A stretch of DNA of 64,000 nucleotides from Oscillatoria acuminata PCC 6304 (lineage in GTDB: Bacteria; Cyanobacteriota; Cyanobacteriia; Cyanobacteriales; Laspinemataceae), in NCBI RefSeq assembly GCF_000317105.1, contig NC_019693.1, forward strand, positions 1,612,001 through 1,676,000, in the 5' to 3' direction. The notes under the pieces were generated by a model. That model worked only from the letters and a program-made list of their open reading frames with translations. It was not told where the DNA came from and searched no databases. Below are positions 17,111 through 25,691 of the stretch, one piece after another (positions within the stretch are counted from its first letter, which is position 1; each line of letters starts with the position of its first letter). Position numbers and translations under genes: made by a program.

Positions 17111-17975
17111 ATGGGCCTAAAACAGTATTTTGGGTTTATCTCCGAGCGCTTCAGCGCCTTATTGCAACGATCGCAACTCTTTCAACATCGTTGGATCGGC
17201 TACTTAATCGCCCTGGCGATTTATGTCACCCTCTTACTCATCCCGCTTCCGGGATTTGAACCCAGTGCACAACGCGCCTTTGCCGTCTTTGGTTTAGCCG
17301 CCTTTTCCTGGGGAACCACCCTGCTGCCTCTGCCGGTGACGGCGATCGTTATCCTGTTTTTGTTGCCCTTTAGTGGGGCAATTTCCGCCCAGGAAACCTA
17401 CGCCTATTTTGGCAACCGGGCGGTGTTTTTCATTCTCGGGGCCTTCATTCTCGCTAGTCCAATTATGCGATCGGGACTGAGTACCCGGATTGCCTTAGCG
17501 GTGGTTACCCGATGTGGCAACAGCCAGCGCCAGATTCTCGGGGCCATTCTAGGACTCTCCGCCCTAATGTCCTGTTTTATCAGTGCTCATGCCGTGGCAG
17601 CCATGTTATTTCCCATCGTCCTAGAGGTAGTGCGGGCCTCTGGAGCCAAACCGGGCAAAGGCTTTGGGGTCGCCGCCTTTTTATCCCTCGCCTGGGGAGT
17701 GGTGATTGGCTCAAATACCACCCTCCTGGGGGGGCGAGGGGACCTCTAGCCTTGGGGATTCTCCAAAATACCACAGGTCAAACCATTTCCTTTGCCCAAT
17801 GGACCCTATTTGTGGCCCCCGTGCTCCTAGTGCTCTTACCCCTGGCCTTTTTCGTCCTCCAGGGAGTGGGACAAACGGAACAAGTCTCCCTCGCCACAGC
17901 GCGACGCTTCCTAGAAAAGCGCAATCAGCAACTCGGTCAGATTTCTCGCCGGGAAATCATCACTGCCGCAATCAT
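17111..17975 (+). pseudogene. Truncated, frameshifted SLC13-family transporter
   Basis: The translated start matches the intact transporter at 22887-24329 almost residue for residue. The frame breaks at 17728-17734, where a run of seven G replaces the eight expected at the LLGGARGP position, and a stop (TAG) follows. The downstream part (ALGILQNTTGQ and so on) continues in another frame to about codon 290 of the intact gene. Homology then ends and the promoter of the Panacea operon begins. The C-terminal ~190 residues, including the second substrate-site SNS motif, are absent. It cannot make a working permease. Confidence 0.9.
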
Positions 17976-18011
17976 TGTTGATGCGATCGCAACCAAAGCC
18001 CAATGTTCTTG

Positions 18012-18034
18012 TGTGCTATAATTATGGAATAATT
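18012..18034 (+). promoter_or_regulatory. Promoter with overlapping inverted repeat for the Panacea operon
   Basis: TATAAT (18017-18022) is preceded by TGC, giving an extended -10 element; no good -35 was found. Overlapping its end is AATTAT-GGA-ATAATT (18020-18034), a 6-bp inverted repeat placed where an autorepressor could bind. The promoter lies at the junction with the truncated transporter, 38 nt before the ATG at 18060. Confidence 0.5.
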
Positions 18035-18059
18035 CGCTAAAAGCTAAAAGGGAAACAAT

Positions 18060-18497
18060 ATGGCACGCGCTGTAGATGTGGCGAAATATATCCTAACCAA
18101 AACAGGAGAGATGACTGCGATGAAGCTTCAAAAGCTTGTTTATTACAGTCAGGCTTGGTCTCTTGTGTGGGATGAAGACCCCTTATTTGAGGAAGATATT
18201 CAGGCTTGGGCTAATGGACCTGTGGTGCAAGTTCTGTATTCTTATCATCGAGGTCAATTTAAGGTTAATGAGGATACCTTTGCTGCTGATGGAAATGTTG
18301 ACGCTTTAACTCCTAATCAGAAAGACTCTATTGACAAAGTGCTAGAGGCACTTCAAGACAAGAGTGGGCAGTGGTTAAGCGAGTTAACTCACAGGGAGTC
18401 TCCTTGGAAAGACGCTAGAGGCGATCTGAAACCTACAGAAAGGGGTGATAACGTTATCACCTTAGCTGCAATGCATGAATATTATTCCAGCCTATGA
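18060..18497 (+). CDS. Panacea-domain antitoxin-like protein
   Basis: The 145-residue protein spans one Panacea (SocA/DUF4065) domain: MTAMKLQKLVYYSQAWSLVW (19-38), PLFEEDIQAWANGPVVQVLY, and SPWKDARGD near 117. Established work on this domain shows that it acts as a versatile antitoxin whose toxin is encoded next to it. Its last four bases overlap the start of the next gene (ATGA at 18494-18497), the usual arrangement of such pairs. Upstream are an extended -10 and a candidate operator, and GGG about 9 nt before the ATG. A perfect 18-bp palindrome (GGTGATAACGTTATCACC, 18444-18461) lies near the 3' end. It shares the family core with the orphan at 7018-7503 but differs over most positions. Confidence 0.85.
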   Translation: MARAVDVAKYILTKTGEMTAMKLQKLVYYSQAWSLVWDEDPLFEEDIQAWANGPVVQVLYSYHRGQFKVNEDTFAADGNVDALTPNQKDSIDKVLEALQDKSGQWLSELTHRESPWKDARGDLKPTERGDNVITLAAMHEYYSSL

Positions 18498-19114
18498 CGG
18501 ACAAACCTTCAAAAGCTGAGAAGAGGAGACAAAGGCAAGAGGAAAAAGCTCAGGCGCACAAAGCAAAGTCAGTAAAATTTTCGTCTAGCGTAGAAAATTT
18601 GGCGACTAAAACTGTGAAAATAGCGCCAATACCTAAGCTTGCCTTGAAGGTCGTTAAGGTTCAGGAAAATCCAAGTAGAAACAAGTTTGTATATCTTCCT
18701 AACGAAGAAGCATTTTCAAACGCCTGCCATTTGACGTGGTGTACGACTATATCTGATTTAGAAGGAGAGTGGTCATGGCAAGAGCAAAGGTGTTGGACTG
18801 AGGAAGAATGGCAAACTCAAATACTTCCAAATCTCAGTTCGTTAGAAAAATCAACTTGGTCTGAAATTTTATTTGAGCAAAAGACACCTGCAAAGGGCGG
18901 CAAAAGCGTACCTAAGCATCACTCTCAAGAGCTAATTACTTTGGTGAAAGAAGCTCAGAATAGGTGGATTGAAATAGGTCTAGAGGAGTACGACACGGCT
19001 TTTCGCTTTAGATTTGCTAATACAGTCAGAGCTTGGGGTGTAAGGCTAGAAGGACATTTTTATTTGGTTTGGTGGGAAAGACATCACAAGATATATCCAG
19101 TCCCTCAGCCTTAA
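18494..19114 (+). CDS. Unrecognised partner of the Panacea protein, candidate toxin
   Basis: I do not recognise the family. The 206-residue protein opens with a strongly basic helix (KAEKRRQRQEEKAQAHKAK, 6-24), then a Lys/Val-rich low-complexity part to about 60. A Trp-rich middle (LTWCTTISDLEGEWSWQEQ) follows. The compact C-terminal region ends FRFRFANTVRAWGVRLEGHF and WWERHHKIYPV, which reads as beta-strands with His and Arg that could be catalytic or RNA-binding. No signal peptide or membrane span is seen. Overlap with the antitoxin-like gene by ATGA, order antitoxin-then-partner, and location inside an island bounded by repeats all support a toxin role, but this is inference from position. 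Confidence 0.65.
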   Translation: MTDKPSKAEKRRQRQEEKAQAHKAKSVKFSSSVENLATKTVKIAPIPKLALKVVKVQENPSRNKFVYLPNEEAFSNACHLTWCTTISDLEGEWSWQEQRCWTEEEWQTQILPNLSSLEKSTWSEILFEQKTPAKGGKSVPKHHSQELITLVKEAQNRWIEIGLEEYDTAFRFRFANTVRAWGVRLEGHFYLVWWERHHKIYPVPQP

Positions 19115-19409
19115 CTATCAGTCCTTTCAGTCAGTAAGATGTACTATATAGTAGACCGTCAACCGTCGTTTAACAGACAGGATAAAAGGCTTATCAACCT
19201 AATATAGTCAGTTTAAACTCGTAAACAGTATCAGTTGATTTATGCTTGACTGTCTACTAGAAATCACGACTCACAGGAATAGCGATCGCCACTTTCCCCT
19301 TCACCTCTCAAAAGCGATCGCCTTCTCCAATCTCATCCCCACAAAAAGTGATCGCATCAATTTAATTAAAGCAACGCGATCGCACTATTATAGACGACCA
19401 GCGATCGTA

Positions 19410-20589
19410 AGCTGTTCAGCATTTAAATTGGGATAACTGCGTTTCCCTTATTTTTTAATTTACGGGACCAGCGAATAATTAGTTCTCCTTCATTTAAGAG
19501 CTTATGTAATAAAACCTCTAAATCTTCAATAGAGGTAAATAGTCGATGAGCAATATACTCTTTAGCTGAGTGCCAAACCAACTCTATCAAGTTGTAGTCC
19601 GGGCTATATTTCGGAAGAAATTCTAATTGAATATTTGGCATATTTTCCCCAATTTTTTGGATAAACTCTGCCTTTTTATGAAAACTGGCATTATCAAGAA
19701 TAATAATAATTTTCGGTCCTTTTTCTGAAAAATCATGGGCAGATTTTCCCGAATCGCACCATTCCTGGATTAGCTCTTGATAAAAAACTTGTAAAACATT
19801 ATAAAAACTTTCAGAATTGCTGGTCTTTAAAAATTCCACAAATCTTTTTTTGTCAGAATATCGAATTCCCCCCATGACATTGACCCGTCCGTTTCTCCTA
19901 TCACCCCTTATCTGCTTCCGCTTTCCTTTTTTACACCAATTTTTTCTTCTTATTACTCTTAAACTAAATCCACTTTCGTCCCAAAACCATACCTGTAAAA
20001 GCTCTGGTGTTTCTTTTTCTATCCTTAAATACTCGGATAATTTTTCTTAAACTCTTTTCTCTCTTCCTCATCCCTCTTGGACTCTAAGCTATATTTTCCC
20101 CAAATATAGACATACTTTTTTTAGCTAATATCCTCCTAATTTGGGAGCCACTCAGTTGAATTCCGGTTATTTCATGCAAATAAGTAGCTAATCTATGACC
20201 CGTCCATCGTCCAAATTCATATCCTAACTCCGTCGGTTCTTTGGATAGGGTTTCCAATAAAAGGTTGACATACTCTTCAGTGGCCTTTTTGTTATTACCT
20301 TCCATCCTCTTGTCTTTTAAACTTTCCAGATTATCGGGGTTTCCATGAATACACCAATGGCATACTGTATTGATGGAGCAGCCAATAAATTGAGCGATTT
20401 TAGCTTGAGTCTTCCCGTCGTTCAGTAAGAGAAGCATTAAGATCCTTTCTCGGATCTCCCCATTGGGTTCCTCTTTCAGGGATTTTTGAAGTTTTTTGAC
20501 TTGTTCGGGCGTTAAACAATTGGCAGCTGGCATGGGCTTGATTTTTATGGGGGGTCTGACTATTATACCAATTTAAATGCTGAACAGCT
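19410..20589 (-). mobile_element. IS630-family insertion sequence, decayed
   Basis: The 1180-bp element is bounded by perfect 22-bp terminal inverted repeats (AGCTGTTCAGCATTTAAATT and two more bases at 19410-19431; complement at 20568-20589). It is flanked by TA on both sides (19408-19409 and 20590-20591), the target duplication typical of IS630/Tc1/mariner elements. It carries one minus-strand transposase split over three frames. It sits between the Panacea operon and a small DUF3892-like gene. Confidence 0.92.
19423..20533 (-). pseudogene. IS630 transposase split by two frameshifts
   Basis: The N-terminal part (20533-20084) has the helix-turn-helix region (AKIAQFIGCSINTV, then WTGHRLATYL). 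At a run of seven A (on the minus strand, near 20112-20118) a -1 shift gives YVYIWGKYSLESKRDEE, which could be programmed frameshifting as in other IS630 elements. Near 20041-20047 a second shift is needed to enter the catalytic part (LLQVWFWDESGFSLR, IIIILDNASFHK, YSPDYNLIELVWH), which holds the DDE residues. One A appears to be missing there, so the second shift is probably a mutation and the element is likely inactive without help. Confidence 0.85.
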
Positions 20590-20617
20590 TACTACAAAAC
20601 CAAGTGGTACTACTACG

Positions 20618-20830
20618 TTAATCCCTGTTAACGTTATTTGTTTGAGAAGAATCTGGATTGGCTCGAACAAATTTTTCTTGATCTCGTTCGTAGATTGAAA
20701 AGTCAGGGTGTTTTCCCTTCTCGACTTCTTTAACCAGTTCTTCTCTCTGAACGATTCCTCTACCAGGAATGGTATAAGAATCATTTCTTCCCCCTTCTCC
20801 GTCTTGATTTCCCTTAATTTTTTTAGCCAT
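20618..20830 (-). CDS. Small DUF3892-like protein
   Basis: The 70-residue protein ends FVRANPDSSQTNNVNRD, resembling the RxNPD...DN tail of DUF3892 proteins, a small family of unknown role. An internal IPGRGIVQREELVKEVEKG helix-rich part precedes it. The ATG at 20830 has AGAGG 5 nt upstream, which favours it over an in-frame start at 20878. The gene ends 27 bp before the IS630 right end. Upstream, 20831-21054 holds nothing recognisable. Confidence 0.5.
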   Translation of the reverse strand: MAKKIKGNQDGEGGRNDSYTIPGRGIVQREELVKEVEKGKHPDFSIYERDQEKFVRANPDSSQTNNVNRD

Positions 20831-21054
20831 ACAACCTCTTTGTATCAAAATTGATTTTTCAATTATAACTAAAGACACTTTTTATCTGTAATTTTTGGGA
20901 GTAGTGAATTCCGAACAATAGAAGTACGGCTATGACTAACGAGTTAGTGAATGCTGAAAGAACTTGCTCAAAAAACTAATAGCCAGAATGCCAATAATTG
21001 CAAGAGTTAACTTGATTATAGTCGGATCGGTAAACCCAAAATTAATCAATTTGA

Positions 21055-22389
21055 TTAAACTTGACCGATCGCTTTCACCGCAGCCAGATACCGCTCCTTC
21101 ACATTTTTGTAGTCTAACTCCTCCGCAATTCCTTCCTGGCTACCGCGTTCAATCATATCGGCATGACGCTGTAGTGTGGTTCGGTCTGGTATTCGGTGAG
21201 TAAAAGGCGCGATCGCCGCGATCGCCTCTAACAACCGCATCGTCACCGCGACACTCGACTTTCCATACTGCCGAATCTGGTTGAAAGCCGTATCCGTCGC
21301 ATCCGCAAAGGAAATCGGTTCAGCGATGATCCGAAGCTGGTTGTGGTCATCGTAGCGATAGGGAGAAGGAATTTCTCTTTGGGCTAAATGACAAAGAGCC
21401 GCGCTCAGTTGATCGATGCAACGGATGGCAGTAAACGGATCGTTAATTCCTGGAGAAAGGGCGCGTACTGCAATCTCAACCAGTTGGTCGATGGGAAACT
21501 CCACATCTTGCTGCTCTGTGCGCTGTGAACCGAGAATAAAAGCCTCGTTGATCTGGACTGCAAGCTTTTTGTTTACCTTTTCTTCAGGAAAGACCCGTAC
21601 AATTTCACTTCCTTTTACCACAAAGCGACCAGGGCGCTGCTGAATCCGCAATAACAGATTATTCTCTGTCGCAATCTGCATCAGTTGCTTGTCATTAATC
21701 GTTTGAATGTAGCCACTGGCGATAGTCTTAATGGGACAGGCAACTCGATCGAAGTCGGCAGGAATAGCGGCTAGGCTCTCCTCCTCTAGATGCTTTGATG
21801 TATTCCGTCCAATTCTTTCAGGAAAGAGCCGATCGATCGCAACATCAAGATCATACCCCACTTGTTTTATGATCTGATCGACCTGAATTGATGAGGCTGA
21901 ATGATGAATAAAGTAAATCAATACGCCAACACTGGCGATCGCCAAGCCAAGGCCGATGGTCACTGCCAGGTGAGGGACAAATTCATCTTTTTCCACCCCA
22001 TTGATCGTTCGCAGCACCATCAAGCTATACACAAACGTGGAAATGAAAGTTCCCAGTACAATTTGGTTGCCCGTGTCTTGCATAAAGTTCCGCAGCAAGC
22101 GCGGCCCAAACTGGGAAGAGGCAAGCTGAAGTGCCACGATTGTAATAGAAAAGGCAGTGGTAGCAACAGTCACCATTGAACCCGCGATCGCAGAAAGAAT
22201 GGCGCGTGAACCATTAGGCCCTAGAGAATAAGCCCAGTCTATTCTTTCGACAATATTGACTTCTTGGCTGTAGTCAATCCCGATGGTAATAAAGGAAAGG
22301 GCGATCGCCAGCAACACCATCAGGGTTGGCACAAACCAGAAACTGGAATGTAATGAGTCCCACAGTTTAGCTAACTTAGCGTATTTCAT
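21055..22389 (-). CDS. DUF2254 family membrane protein
   Basis: The 444-residue protein has about four membrane helices in its first 165 residues (about 15-38, 62-92, 108-128, 139-162), then a soluble C-terminal half. The family-typical stretch AGSMVTVATTAFSITIVALQ (about 69-88), followed by LASSQFGPRLLRNFMQD, is clear, as is the later ALSPGINDPFTA. DUF2254 has no established function. It is the last gene of the island before the second copy of the direct repeat and is transcribed away from the transporter. A short hairpin (AACCGCTTTCAGCGGTT) lies just upstream at about 22400-22420. Confidence 0.8.
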   Translation of the reverse strand: MKYAKLAKLWDSLHSSFWFVPTLMVLLAIALSFITIGIDYSQEVNIVERIDWAYSLGPNGSRAILSAIAGSMVTVATTAFSITIVALQLASSQFGPRLLRNFMQDTGNQIVLGTFISTFVYSLMVLRTINGVEKDEFVPHLAVTIGLGLAIASVGVLIYFIHHSASSIQVDQIIKQVGYDLDVAIDRLFPERIGRNTSKHLEEESLAAIPADFDRVACPIKTIASGYIQTINDKQLMQIATENNLLLRIQQRPGRFVVKGSEIVRVFPEEKVNKKLAVQINEAFILGSQRTEQQDVEFPIDQLVEIAVRALSPGINDPFTAIRCIDQLSAALCHLAQREIPSPYRYDDHNQLRIIAEPISFADATDTAFNQIRQYGKSSVAVTMRLLEAIAAIAPFTHRIPDRTTLQRHADMIERGSQEGIAEELDYKNVKERYLAAVKAIGQV

Positions 22390-22510
22390 CGATAGTATAG
22401 CAACCGCTTTCAGCGGTTAGGGGCTAGGGGCTAGGCAAAGAAGGGGAAGAAGGGAATAGAATAAACTGGTTGTAAATGATGCCAGCTACTACAAGGCGAG
22501 TAAACCATTG

Positions 22511-23752
22511 GCGATCGCTCAAACGCACCATAAACAGCACCTTAGTAATGGTTTCAGGTCAGCTTAGAGGGCCTTGGCGCAGCCTGTACTCAGGAGTCCA
22601 GAACTCTCTTAATTGAAGACAGTACCGACGTCCTCTCCATTCTGTAATTATCTCATAACCAGATTGAGGCCAATCTAAATCCATCCTAAAATCCATTGAC
22701 ACCGAATCCGGGCCGTAGTCGCCGCGAAAAATGTTTAGAACTGGGAAGGCGATCGCCTATAATAGCCTGAATGTGTCAAAAATCCCCCATTCTTGCTAAT
22801 CAAGTCTTCTGGATTGTCCGCGCCGACTGCTGGCGAGGACAACCCACTCCCTTCTCAACCGCGCTTCACCCCTTTGAATACCAAACATGGGCCTAAAACA
22901 GTATTTTGGGTTTATCTCCGAGCGCTTCAGCGCCTTATTGCAACGATCGCAACTCTTTCAACATCGCTGGATCGGCTACATCATTGCCGTGGCGATTTAT
23001 CTCACCCTCTTCCTCATCCCGCTTCCGGGATTTGAACCCAGTGCCCAACGCGCCTTTGCCGTCTTTGGGTTAGCCGCCTTTTCCTGGGGAACAACCCTGC
23101 TGCCTCTGCCCGTAACAGCAATTATCATCCTGTTCTTACTGCCCTTTAGTGGAGCAATTTCTGCCCAGGAAACCTACGCCTATTTTGGTAACCGGGCGGT
23201 GTTTTTCATTCTCGGGGCCTTCATTCTCGCCAGTCCCATCATGCGATCGGGACTCAGTACCCGGATTGCCTTAGCCGTTGTGACGCGCTTTGGAAACAGC
23301 CAGCGCCAGATTCTGGGGTCAATTTTAGGACTCTCTGCCCTCATGTCCTGTTTTATTAGCGCTCATGCCGTGGCAGCCATGTTATTTCCTATTGTCCTGG
23401 AAGTAGTGCGGGCCGCTGGAGCCAAACCGGGCAAAGGCTTTGGGGTCGCAGCCTTTTTATCCCTCGCCTGGGGGGTGGTGATTGGCTCAAATACCACCCT
23501 GCTCGGAGGGGCGAGGGGACCTCTAGCCTTGGGGATTCTCCAAAATACCACAGGGCAAACCATTTCCTTTGCCCAATGGACCCTGTTTGTCGCCCCAGTG
23601 GTGCTGGTGCTGTTGCCAGTCGCCTTTTTCGTCCTCCAGGGAGTGGGACAAACCGAAGAAGTCTCCCTCTCAACAGCGCGCCGGTTCCTAGAAAAGCGCA
23701 ATCAGCAACTCGGTGAGATTTCTCGCCGGGAAATTGTGACGGCAGGAATCTT
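22511..23752 (+). repeat. Right copy of the ~1.25-kb direct repeat
   Basis: This copy aligns with 16698-17975. Its left edge begins in GCGATCGC (22511-22518) with the first seven codons of the minus-strand gene at 15366-16718; the reading frame then runs into unrelated sequence. The part up to 22886 is otherwise non-coding. The rest is the 5' two-thirds of the intact SLC13 gene. Confidence 0.85.
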
Positions 23753-24329
23753 GCTCTTGACGATCCTGTTGTGGATGACCCTGGGCGATCGCTGGGGTTT
23801 AGATGTGATCGCCTTGTTGGGAGTCATCTTAACGTTTATTCTGGGAGTGGCAAATTGGGGGGAGGTCGAAGAAGATGTCAACTGGGGGATTTTTATTATG
23901 TACGGCAGTGCGATCGCCCTATCTGCGGCACTCAATGATACCGGCGCTGCTTCTGCACTCACCCAACTCCTCTTGGGATTTGGGATTGAGTCCCCCCTCC
24001 TGATCTTTGCCGCCGTCACCATCATCGCTTTGGCAATGACTGAATTTATGAGCAATTCCGCTGCCGTAGCAGTGATTCTACCCGTGGCCCTAGCCTTGGC
24101 TGAAAAATACGGCATCGAACCCCGTGCTATGACCCTGGGGGTCGTGATTCCCGCAGGTTTGGGGTTTATGCTGCCCGTGAGTACCCCAGCCTTGGCGATC
24201 GCCGTGAGTAGCGGCTATGTTCGCCCTCTGGCGGTCCTGCGCTGGGGAGTCTGGCTGGATATTATTTCAATTGTGGTGTTTCTGGGTCTGAGTCAATTCT
24301 ATTGGCCCTTAGTCGGATTGAGGGGTTGA
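22887..24329 (+). CDS. SLC13/DASS-family anion permease
   Basis: The 480-residue transporter has some 11-12 membrane helices. Family motifs are the two substrate/sodium-site hairpins: SNTTLLGG (about 206) and SNSAAVAVILP (about 388), plus GFMLPVSTPALAIAVSSG near 425. SLC13 members move sulfate, phosphate or dicarboxylates with sodium. Adenylylsulfate kinase is encoded 580 bp downstream, with only a USP-like gene between, so sulfate is an attractive substrate, by context only. A broken paralogous copy lies at 17111-17975. The TGA is followed after one base by the next ATG, suggesting coupled translation. Confidence 0.88.
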   Translation: MGLKQYFGFISERFSALLQRSQLFQHRWIGYIIAVAIYLTLFLIPLPGFEPSAQRAFAVFGLAAFSWGTTLLPLPVTAIIILFLLPFSGAISAQETYAYFGNRAVFFILGAFILASPIMRSGLSTRIALAVVTRFGNSQRQILGSILGLSALMSCFISAHAVAAMLFPIVLEVVRAAGAKPGKGFGVAAFLSLAWGVVIGSNTTLLGGARGPLALGILQNTTGQTISFAQWTLFVAPVVLVLLPVAFFVLQGVGQTEEVSLSTARRFLEKRNQQLGEISRREIVTAGILLLTILLWMTLGDRWGLDVIALLGVILTFILGVANWGEVEEDVNWGIFIMYGSAIALSAALNDTGAASALTQLLLGFGIESPLLIFAAVTIIALAMTEFMSNSAAVAVILPVALALAEKYGIEPRAMTLGVVIPAGLGFMLPVSTPALAIAVSSGYVRPLAVLRWGVWLDIISIVVFLGLSQFYWPLVGLRG

Positions 24330-24330
24330 C

Positions 24331-24762
24331 ATGGCAGAAATTTTACTCGTATTAACCAACCCGTATGGGTATGAAAAAGCGCTCCATCTCGCTTTTGAGG
24401 AAGCAAAACAAGCGGATAGCCTCTTTCGGGTGACCTTTATCATCGATCCCGAGGCCCTTGATGACCTGATGCGGGACTTGGGAGAAAATGGTTGGTTGGG
24501 AATTGGGTCCCGTCGCAGCTTGCAAATTTCGATGATGGAAGGATATCGTGCCTTAGCCACAGACATTTTAGAGGAAGTGACTCGTCGTGCCGTTTCTCTG
24601 GGAATAGCGGTGAAAACGGAGGTCAACGAAGAGGGAATCCGCAGTTATCTCAGTGGGTTGGGGACCCCAGGACCCGAGAAAATTTTTGTCAGTGGTTCCC
24701 ATGCTCTGGGTCCCCTGATTCAAACCCTGGACTGCCCCTTAGAATGGCTCCCCGAAGATTGA
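24331..24762 (+). CDS. Universal-stress-protein-like small protein
   Basis: The 143-residue protein resembles the USP/HUP alpha/beta fold: a first strand EILLVLTNP, an amphipathic helix, and a late EKIFVSGSHALGPLIQ that recalls the phosphate-binding glycine region. The match is weak, so an ATP-binding role is uncertain. It begins one base after the stop of the SLC13 permease, and USP domains often accompany anion transporters, so a regulatory role on that permease is a reasonable guess. Confidence 0.55.
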   Translation: MAEILLVLTNPYGYEKALHLAFEEAKQADSLFRVTFIIDPEALDDLMRDLGENGWLGIGSRRSLQISMMEGYRALATDILEEVTRRAVSLGIAVKTEVNEEGIRSYLSGLGTPGPEKIFVSGSHALGPLIQTLDCPLEWLPED

Positions 24763-24905
24763 ACCCTCAAAGGCTGTGGCGAGCCGAGCCGGGACCCCCG
24801 AAATTAGCCATTTAACAGGGGGGACAAAGTTCTGTACAATCGAAAAGCCTTAAAGGGTGCTTGAGAAACAATCGTTTATTGCACAATATCTGGAGTTAAG
24901 TCAAA

Positions 24906-25442
24906 ATGCAACAGCGTGGTGTCACGGTCTGGTTTACAGGTTTAAGCGGTGCAGGCAAGACCACCATTAGTCAGGGAGTGGAGAAAGAATTGCGATCGCT
25001 CGGATATCAACTCGAAGTCCTCGATGGAGATATCGTTCGGCAAAACCTGACGAAGGGGCTGGGTTTTAGTAAAGAAGACCGCGACGAAAACATTCGCCGC
25101 ATCGGTTTTGTCTCTCATTTATTAACCCGCAATGGAGTGATCGTTTTGGTATCCGCGATCGCCCCCTACCGTGAAATCCGCGAAGAAGTCCGCCATCGGA
25201 TTGGTGACTTCGTTCAGGTTTACGTCAATGCGCCTCTAGAAGTCTGCGAAGAACGTGATGTCAAGGGGCTTTACAAAAAAGCTCGTGCTGGGGAAATTAA
25301 AAACTTTACGGGCATTGATGACCCTTATGAGGCTCCCCTCAACCCGGATATTGAATGCTCCACCAAAGACGAAAGCGAGGCAGAAAGTATCGCTAAGGTG
25401 CTGCAATATCTCAAAGATAAGGGTTATATCACCCAAGTTTAA
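24906..25442 (+). CDS. cysC: Adenylylsulfate kinase
   Basis: Phosphorylates adenosine 5'-phosphosulfate to PAPS in sulfate assimilation, in the cytosol. The P-loop GLSGAGKTT is at 13-21, VLDGDIVRQNL follows (about 38-48), and the family segment FSKEDRDENIRRIGFVSHL is at 54-72. The length of 178 is normal for a stand-alone CysC, with no sulfurylase fusion. The ATG at 24906 follows a 143-bp gap. The upstream permease and USP-like genes on the same strand suggest a sulfur module. Confidence 0.95.
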   Translation: MQQRGVTVWFTGLSGAGKTTISQGVEKELRSLGYQLEVLDGDIVRQNLTKGLGFSKEDRDENIRRIGFVSHLLTRNGVIVLVSAIAPYREIREEVRHRIGDFVQVYVNAPLEVCEERDVKGLYKKARAGEIKNFTGIDDPYEAPLNPDIECSTKDESEAESIAKVLQYLKDKGYITQV

Positions 25443-25459
25443 ACCTCCAAGACTCAATG

Positions 25460-25599
25460 GGTTGAGAAACCGGGTTTCTTCACAAAATCTCTCGCCATGA
25501 GCCATCAATCCAGGCGAGAAACCCGGTTTCTGCTCCAGGGTAGGGGTTGAGAAACCGGGTTTCTTCACCCAATCTCTCGCCATGAGCCATCAATCCAGG
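25460..25599. repeat. Two near-identical 55-bp repeats built on GAAACCGGGTTTC
   Basis: Copies at about 25460-25514 and 25545-25599 each contain GAAACCGGGTTTCTTCAC, then ATCTCTCGCCATGAGCCATC. Between them is the inverted form GAAACCCGGTTTC. The same palindromic core occurs at 29361-29430 and 54110-54220. The 249-bp gap between cysC and cheW holds nothing else recognised. Confidence 0.75.
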
Positions 25600-25691
25600 A
25601 TTCAGTTTGAATGGGGGGAACGCTACAATTGAAGATATATCTATCTTCTATCCTCCATTTCGATTGCGCCGGATTAGGCTCTAGTTGAATC

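Larger units (their letters stand above)
16698..17975 (+). repeat. Left copy of a ~1.25-kb direct repeat bounding an island
   Basis: This stretch aligns with 22511-23752. It covers the first codons of the minus-strand gene at 15366-16718, the intergenic region and the first ~290 codons of an SLC13 transporter. The copies differ by scattered substitutions and by an extra palindrome here (16783-16839). The left edge of homology starts within a GCGATCGC (16698-16705), and just past the right edge lies another GCGATCGC (17983-17990). Confidence 0.85.

Noticed and set aside
19242-19436. 64-codon plus-strand frame left of the IS630
   Set aside because: It runs across HIP1-rich non-coding DNA and into the IS inverted repeat; no product is recognised.
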